Below, piece by piece: positions 58,257 to 64,000 of a stretch of DNA of 64,000 nt. A model generated the notes under the pieces. It was not told the DNA's origin. It was given only the letters and a program-made list of their open reading frames with translations, and searched no databases. The stretch is from Welwitschia mirabilis (Eukaryota > Gnetophyta > Gnetopsida > Welwitschiales): positions 152,327,875 through 152,391,874 of the forward strand of contig JBOZIK010000001.1 in NCBI GenBank assembly GCA_051453625.1, given 5' to 3'. Within the stretch, counting starts at the first letter, position 1. Every line of letters begins with the position of its first letter. The position numbers and the translations under genes are program-made.

Positions 58257-59400
58257 TTAATAAGATTCTTCTTCTTTCTCCTCATTAAATTCTTCTTTAT
58301 AATCTTCTTCTTCTTCTTTAGCTACCTTTTTTGCTGATCTACTAGCTTCTTCAGAAGTATTACCTAACTCATACCCTACCATGACCAGAGCTTCTTTCAT
58401 ATGCTTGGTACTAGAATCTATGCTTTTGAGGTATAAAAGAATCTCTTTAAGAAAGACTTACTTGGAAGAAGGAGACTTAAATATTTCTTGGATCTAGTAA
58501 AAATCTGCATGCGGGACAAAGTCATACATCCAATTATTAACATAGGAGTTATGATTTCTAACTTCTAGTGAAACTAGACTTTATAATGATGATAGATATT
58601 AGCAATTAAAACTAAATAAGGAAGAGCCCTAATCTGGTAATATGCCAATTGAGAAACTATATTTTTCAACATAATGGTAAAAGCATTAATAGTATGTTAA
58701 TTTCATACAAAATACATCAAATAAGCTCTATAGTTATAGGTATTATCATGATGACCTGCTGAAGGTAAGAAATTATAACTGAAAACTACATCCAAAAGCC
58801 GGTACTTTGTGTTATGATAAGAGGTGAAAAGGGTGGTTTTTTCTTTATGAAACTTATTATAGAGTTGTCTTATTACCTCTACCTTATCCTCCATGGAATT
58901 ACAAAGGGACCAAAATTCCTCAGAATCTCCTCTAGGAAAATTTGCGATGGCAATAATGAGATTTGTGGTAACCCTGATCTTCTTCTCCAAAATAAGGGTT
59001 GTTAGGTACTAGAGTTAGCATCAAAAGAGGCATTACAATAGAAAATCCTATTGATAAAAGGGTAGGATGGCCTTAAGACATTAAGAAAATAGGAAATATT
59101 AAGCTCATTCAAGAGTCTTATCACATCTTAAAGTTTTCTTAGCTCTCCAGAAGCAACAGGCATTTTTTAGCACATAGGTTTCTTTTCAAACTTCTCTGTG
59201 AACTTTTCAATGTCCTCATCAAATATTTTAGAGTAAATATACCCTAGATATTTGTTTATTAGCTTTTTTTGATAGCTTCTAGAGGGACTGTCTATCATTG
59301 AAAGCACATTGCAACTTTCTAAAGATAATAAAACTTGAAAGAGATAGTTACATTTGAAGGAGATGGGTGGCTAGAAGAAAAGGACAAGGGTTTAAACTCC
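58257..59400 (-). pseudogene. E envelope-like frame with acidic C-terminal tail
   Basis: Possible start MEFKPLSFSSSHPSPSN near 59,405. Around 59,050 a frame gives FINRIFYCNASFD, the FYANLxF motif of plant envelope-like proteins. The 95-codon open stretch 58,703-58,990 continues with TTNLIIAIANFPRGDSEEFW. The frame ends at a stop at 58,257-58,259 after a very acidic tail (EEEEDYKEEFNEEKEEE). Together with X and B this is the third copia element here with such a frame after pol. Function unknown; no membrane segment seen. Confidence 0.6.
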
Positions 59401-59599
59401 ATGAGAATTTATAAAAAAGGTATATTAATATAGATTTGAAAAAAAATATTAGGTTCACCACCTTAACTTCCATACTATAACCCTAGAGGTCTAATCAGCC
59501 TTTCTAGACTTAGGTTACAATACCTTAGGTATAGTCAACTGGGTCTTAAGACTAGTTGACTATCCTACAATCAATCAGAGAATGGTGAGATAACTTCTA

Positions 59600-61151
59600 G
59601 TTCATTACAAAGTCTTAAAAAGTTGACAAAGTTTAGGGGCTTAGTAAAAATATCAACAAGTTATCTATTAGTACTAATAAAATAAATATTGCCTTTTTCC
59701 ACTTGATCTCTAATGAAATGATGTCTTAGTTTAATGTGTTTAGGTTAAAAATCTTAAATAGGATTCTTAGATATATTAATTATGTGTTATCACAAAATAT
59801 TGGAACATATTCAAAAACTATATCAAAATCTTTTAACATTTCTTTCGTCCAAAGAAAATGGGGACAACAACTCCCTACTACTATATACTCTAGTTTTTCT
59901 ATTGAAAGGGAAATAGAGTTTTACTTTTTTACTAGTTCATCCTACTAAACATAATCCTAAAAGAAAGTAATTACCACTTATGCTTTTCTTATCATCTTTA
60001 TACCAGCCCAATCTACATCACTAAAGCCTACAATATCAAAAGATGTTTCTATTGGATACCATATTTGATAGTCACATGTGCCTTTTATATATCTTATAAG
60101 TCTTTTGATATCTTGGATGTGTGATTCTTTTGATTGGATCTGATATCTAGCACACGCAGCAACACTGAACATTATATTAGATCTACTTGCAATTAAATAC
60201 AATAGACTTCCTATTATACTTATATAAATTTTTCTAGTTTATAGATTTTTCATGTTCATTAAAACTAACTTTACAAGAAGTAGACATAGGTGTGTCAGTA
60301 GATTTTGCATTCTCGAGCCCAAATCATTTGATTAAATCCCTTGTATATTTACATTGAGATATGAAAATTCCATGTTTTATTTGTTTGATTTGGAGGCTAA
60401 GAAACATTTTAACTTCATTACGAATATTCATCTCAAAAGTATTATCATAATTCTAGTGAATTCTTTTGATAAAAAATTGTTTGCAACATCAAAAATTATG
60501 TTATCTATGTAAATTTAACTAATAATAAAGCTCTTTTTTATATTCTTAAAAAATAATGTTTTATCTATAGTTCTATGAATATAATCACTTTTATTTAGAA
60601 ATGTGGCTAATTTTTCATACCAAGCTCTTAGATTTTGCTTTAATCCATATAACGCCTTTTTAAGTCTATACATGTGGTTTGGTTTATGAGGATCTATAAA
60701 CCCTTAATATTATTTCACATAAACTTCTTTGTTAAGAATTCGATTTAAAAAGGAATTTTTCACATCCATTTAATAATATTTAATATTCTTAAAGGCTACA
60801 TAAGATAAAAACATTCTAATATTATTTAGCCTAGCTACTGAAGAAAAAGTATCATTAACATTAATTCCTTTAATTTGATTGTAATCTTATGCTACTAATA
60901 TAGCTTTATTCTTAATTACATTATTTTGTTCATTACACTTATTCTTGAAAATTCACTTTATTCCAATAACATTTCTATCCTGTGGTCTTTCAACAAGTTT
61001 TTACACATCATTCCTTTTAAATTGTTGCAACTTATCATACATTGTCATCATCCATTTTTTGTGTGATTCTTCCTCTTCAAACTTTTTAGATTTAATTTGA
61101 GAGACATAACATATGTAAGGATAGAAATTTTTAAGAGGGTTTCTTATTCTA
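59600..61151 (-). pseudogene. E reverse transcriptase and RNase H remnant
   Basis: Clear copia pol. The open stretch 59,978-60,202 gives MYLIASRSNIMFSVAACARY and IVGFSDVDWAG (RT end and RNase H start, whose catalytic Asp in SDAD-type motif reads SDVD). Near 59,670-59,735 is the KHIxxRHHFIRDQVEKGNI block. Upstream, FLSLQIKQIKHGIFISQ and STDTPMSTSCK are recognisable. The RT catalytic box at 60,500-60,511 is YIDN, so the second Asp of YxDD is Asn. RT continues to the 100-N gap at 61,152. Confidence 0.85.
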
Positions 61152-61629
61152 NNNNNNNNNNNNNNNNNNNNNNNNNNNNNNNNNNNNNNNNNNNNNNNNN
61201 NNNNNNNNNNNNNNNNNNNNNNNNNNNNNNNNNNNNNNNNNNNNNNNNNNNTTCATCATGAAATCCTTGGAAATTTGAGATATGATACTGATTAGTTTTT
61301 CTTAAAACCTATTTAGCCCCAAGCATTATAATTCAAAATTGCATTTCATTTTTTGAATTATATTTGCTAGTATTTACTTAATTAAGTACCTTTTTTTCAA
61401 TTGTCATTTATCAAAAATCATAAATATAACATTACAAAAAATAGTCGTAACAGTTTTGGTGCTAGAAGGAGGGTCCTAGACAAAAACATAAAAATCACAA
61501 TTAACACAACATTGTGAAAAATACTTATAACAACTAAGTTAGCTTCTTGTTTTATAATCATTAAATTTATTTTAAACAACCTAGTGAATTAGTAGTTTGA
61601 ATAAGCTTTAAAGAAATGATACATCCTTT
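61152..61629. other. 100-N gap and unassigned sequence with a primer-site-like word
   Basis: 61,152-61,251 is exactly 100 N. The rest lacks coding signal. At 61,457-61,473 the plus strand reads TGGTGCTAGAAGGAGGG, close to primer sites reported for some plant gypsy elements (TGGCGCTAGAAGGAGGG type). It might mark an LTR end of an opposite-orientation element, but no LTR partner is visible. Confidence 0.4.
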
Positions 61630-62274
61630 ATTATTTACTTTAGAAAATTGTAATTTATAGGTAGAGCGGAAGTATTCCTTCCACTCTATATAGGCTTTTA
61701 AATAGTTTATCACTGATTTATCATCATAATACATTCTTATTCTTTACTTATTAATTGATAGGTTACTTTTTCATCAGGATCATATACTTCTATGGCTCCA
61801 TTCCCTATAATTTTTGTTATGGTATAGGGTCTTAGTCAATTTTGTTCATATTTCTATTTTGAATAGATCTTCTTAGGGTCATAGAGTAATATGGAATCTT
61901 CTACTTTAAAATTTGTTTTTCTAATCTTATTATTATGATATATTTTAGTTTTTTCTTGGATACGTTCTTTATGTAAAAGATCTTCTTTCCTATTTTTATC
62001 TAAAATATTCATGTTTTTAATGCATTTCTTTTGATTTGTATCTAACTCACATTTTAATTCTTTAGCCAATTTAAATGTTTTTATTTTAAATTTAATTAGC
62101 AAAATAGCCCTTTTTTCATAGAGTAATTCATATAGATTAAACCTCATGGTATGTTTCCAAGTTATTCTATAAGTCCACAGAGCTTCATTTAATTTAGCAT
62201 CGTAATCCATTTTCTTACTATTTATGACTTTGATTAATATTGTATTTAATTATCTATTAGTTACTTTAGCTTGG
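61630..62274 (-). pseudogene. F: Ty3/gypsy integrase C-terminal remnant
   Basis: The 118-codon open stretch 61,854-62,210 reads MDYDAKLNEALWTYRITWK, then RFNLYELLYEKRAILLIKFK, and ends with NFKVEDSILLYDPKK. This is the integrase C-terminal region of non-chromodomain plant gypsy elements. It runs on (61.65-61.85 kb) into a GNGAIEVYDPD-like block after a frame change. It is neither E's copia integrase nor clearly part of Athila-3, which lies on the other strand and starts at 62,275. The rest of F is cut off by Athila-3 and the window edge. Confidence 0.75.
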
Positions 62275-62508
62275 TGATGCGCTACTAAATTGTATGTATT
62301 TAAAGGGATAATATGAGTTATTTTATAGGACATTTATACAAGTTTAGATGTAATTCTGATGATTATAGAGAGTTAATGGGATGATCATGAAAACACATAA
62401 TTCTTGTCATATTTGGAGGTATTTTAGTCATATTCTGATACTTAGTTCTTTAGAGGAAGATCAATGATGGAAAAGGCTGATTTACCTTAAGCTAGAAAGA
62501 TAAGCAAT

Positions 62509-62775
62509 ACTATCATCTCCACTATCATTCCTATGATAGACAGGACAATAGCACTTTAGCAAATATTTCAAATGCTAATATGGACTAGAGTTAGGATTCA
62601 ATGAGTTCTCTCTTCTAAAGAGGTATCATCCACAGTGTCATCCCCATGACATGCAGGATGATAACACATATGAAGCCAATCACAGGGATGACTGTGGAGC
62701 TAGAAGCTGATGATTCATCCATTATTATGAGGTGTATTCCCTAGTGTTATGTCCATGACAATCAGGATGACACTG
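62509..62775. promoter_or_regulatory. Dyad repeats in Athila-3 LTR
   Basis: Three units of a GTCATCC...GGATGA inverted repeat at about 62,509-62,553, 62,633-62,666 and 62,743-62,774, upstream of the TATA box. The third has arms AGTGTTATGTCC and GGATGACACT. Similar units occur in the leader and in the other Athila copies. Confidence 0.6.
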
Positions 62776-62880
62776 AAATAGCTTGTTGACTTTTATTTGT
62801 CTTATCTATTTCTTTATCAAGATTGAGTGTGTTTTCCAGTGTAACCATTACACCTTGAGTGATAGTTATGCTTTCTTTTT

Positions 62881-62890
62881 TATATAAATA
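62881..62890 (+). promoter_or_regulatory. TATA box of Athila-3 LTR
   Basis: TATATAAATA in a T-rich lead-in, about 600 bases into the LTR. The corresponding box occurs in Athila-1 and -2. Confidence 0.55.
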
Positions 62891-63597
62891 AATATCTCCT
62901 TTGATCCTTTTATTATTTTTAATGCACTATAAATCCTTGTAACAGGAGATCAAAGGGTAGGAGATCCATTCTTTCATGTTATAGAGAGATGTATTCCTTG
63001 GTGTTGGACTGTGAATCCTCTATTAAGGTATGCCTTCTTTGTAACTTGAATGCTGGTTTTATAATATAAACTCTGTTTCTTTTTTTTTTTAATTAATACT
63101 TTTTAATGTACCTTATGATTTATGTTATTCTTGATTTGATGATAGTTTTACTAATGATATAAGTCATAAGTGCAATCTTCATTAAGGTTACACATGTTAG
63201 TTTAGGTACATTTTAGATTAGCTTGTATTACACTCTATTTGACTTACTTAATAGCTTGATTTAGTTAGGATTAGTGATAGTTTCTTTAGCTGATTTAGAT
63301 TACATAGGGCCAATCTTCCTGACAAGTTAATTTGGTAATCGGATAGGTGTCCATTTAGATTAAGTTGCATTTGCATTATGTTGTGTATATTTTCTCATAT
63401 CATTACATTACATTTAATAGGATATAATATTTTCTTTAAAAATTAATTCTCCTTCTTCTCTTGCATACCTTCAATGGATTTATAACATTTGAGTTACTCC
63501 CATCTATACTAGCATGTCATATTTGCAATATATTCAATTATAATTAATAAGGTTTGATAAAGGACAAAACATTGCAAAATTACGCATCACAACATCT

Positions 63598-63616
63598 TGG
63601 CGTCATTGTCAAGGAA
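63598..63616 (+). other. Athila-3 primer binding site
   Basis: TGGCGTCATTGTCAAGGAA, three bases after the LTR. Against the tRNA-Asp site TGGCGCCGTTGCCGGGGA, every difference is a C-to-T or G-to-A change. Confidence 0.8.
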
Positions 63617-64000
63617 GGCTACTAAGAAGTATAAGAATGTTCATCACTTAGATGAATAGATCATATTTTAGTTCAAATAATTATCTATAGAGATGCTATA
63701 TTCTTAGTTATAATTATAGGTTTTTCTCTTCACAATTTTAGTTTTTTGAGTCTATAATAATGCTTTGTCATCCCCTTTGTAGTCCCTATGACACTTAGGA
63801 TGATAATTCATATTTTTAGATTTATTTTTTTCACAAGTTTTTGGTAGGTTTTATGTTTTTGAATTTTATAGCATAATAATATGTCATCTCCAATGTTATC
63901 CTAATGACACATAGGATGATAGCCATTGCTTTTATTTTCTACAATTCCTTCTTTCTATTCTATAATTTTTTTTTGTGGTTATTTCATTAGTCATCCGCAT
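63617..64000 (+). other. Athila-3 leader with dyad repeats
   Basis: Two clear units at about 63,767-63,806 (GTCATCCCC...GACACTTAGGATGAT) and 63,880-63,925 (GTCATCTCC...GACACATAGGATGATAG), with a third beginning at 63,992. Non-coding. Confidence 0.65.

Larger units (their letters stand above)
48832..61151 (-). mobile_element. E: copia element with envelope-like region, in D's 5' LTR, split by LINE
   Basis: Visible minus-strand order: RT/RNase H (61.15-59.6 kb), envelope-like frame (59.4-58.26 kb), 3' region (58.2-57.89 and about 50.2-50.08 kb, interrupted by the LINE), 3' LTR (50,082-48,832). Gag, integrase and the 5' LTR are not seen and may lie in or beyond the gap at 61,152. The LTR start TGAAGGATC...GGAGGGTGAATAGG resembles the X LTR end, so E is a more distant relative of X and B. 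Confidence 0.65.
62275..63594 (+). repeat. Athila-3 5' LTR (1,320 bp)
   Basis: Start TGATGCGCTACTAAATTGTA aligns with the Athila-1 start TGTTATGCTACCAACTTGCA. The end ...CGCATCACAACA aligns with ...TGTACTACAACA. Internal blocks (TTATAGAGAGATGTATTCCT, CTATTAAGGTAT) match the Athila-1 3' LTR. Confidence 0.85.
62275..64000 (+). mobile_element. Athila-3: 5' LTR and leader of a third Athila-like element, cut by window edge
   Basis: LTR 62,275-63,594, primer site at 63,598, leader to the window edge. It should continue with gag beyond 64,000. Its insertion truncates F. The 5 bases before the LTR (CTTGG, 62,270-62,274) are the expected target duplication; the partner is off-window. Confidence 0.85.

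Noticed and set aside
1-64000. A host gene or an intact undescribed coding system
   Set aside because: Every recognisable coding block belongs to a retrotransposon family and is broken; no intron-exon gene signal was found on either strand.

Overview
The window looks like plant nuclear heterochromatin, most likely from a large angiosperm genome. It is very AT-rich and nearly free of CpG, and essentially all of it is old transposable-element sequence. The retrotransposon lineages present are typical of plants: three Athila-like Ty3/gypsy copies, a chromodomain (Del/Tekay-like) Ty3/gypsy element, three Ty1/copia elements with an envelope-like reading frame after pol (Sirevirus-like), an L1-type LINE and a further gypsy fragment. 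I found no host gene, tRNA, rRNA or CRISPR array. Species cannot be told from the sequence. No reading frame longer than about 130 uninterrupted codons is real coding sequence. Names D, X, B, E, F and Athila-1 to -3 are mine, for cross-reference.

Layout. 1-5,239 is the 5' part of Athila-2 (minus strand), cut by the window edge. 5,240-6,939 is unassigned. From 6,940 to beyond 48.8 kb lies chromovirus D (minus strand), which hosts a nest. Copia element X (9,588-41,135, minus) sits in D's 3' LTR. Copia element B (about 13,242-34,441, minus) sits in X's envelope-like region. Athila-1 (14,353-26,713, plus) sits in B's 3' LTR, with a perfect 5-bp target duplication. D's protein region resumes at 42.9-47.3 kb and its 5' LTR begins at 48,342. 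That LTR is broken at 48,832 by copia element E (minus), which is itself broken by LINE sequence (50.23-57.89 kb, plus, 5' half present twice). E's envelope-like and RT regions follow (58.3-61.15 kb). Then come a gypsy integrase tail F (61.6-62.27 kb, minus) and the 5' LTR and leader of Athila-3 (62,275 to the edge, plus).

Function. These elements once encoded gag, protease, integrase and reverse transcriptase for copy-and-paste transposition. All are now full of stops and frameshifts. Several have lost catalytic residues: the RT box is FMED in Athila-2, FINN in D, YVAD in X and YIDN in E. It survives as FIDD in Athila-1 and YADD in the LINE. Many of the changes are C-to-T or G-to-A transitions, as expected from deamination of methylated cytosine.

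The most interesting signals are in the non-coding parts. X and B carry dense arrays of two mirror octamers, AGATGTCT and AGACATCT. These look like the two deamination products of one CpG-centred palindrome, AGACGTCT, which survives once at 29,880. E's LTR shows the same behaviour with GGTCGACC (intact at 49,533). All three Athila copies carry repeated GTCATCC...GGATGA dyads in LTR and leader. Several assembly gaps also look artefactual, and these are listed as findings.
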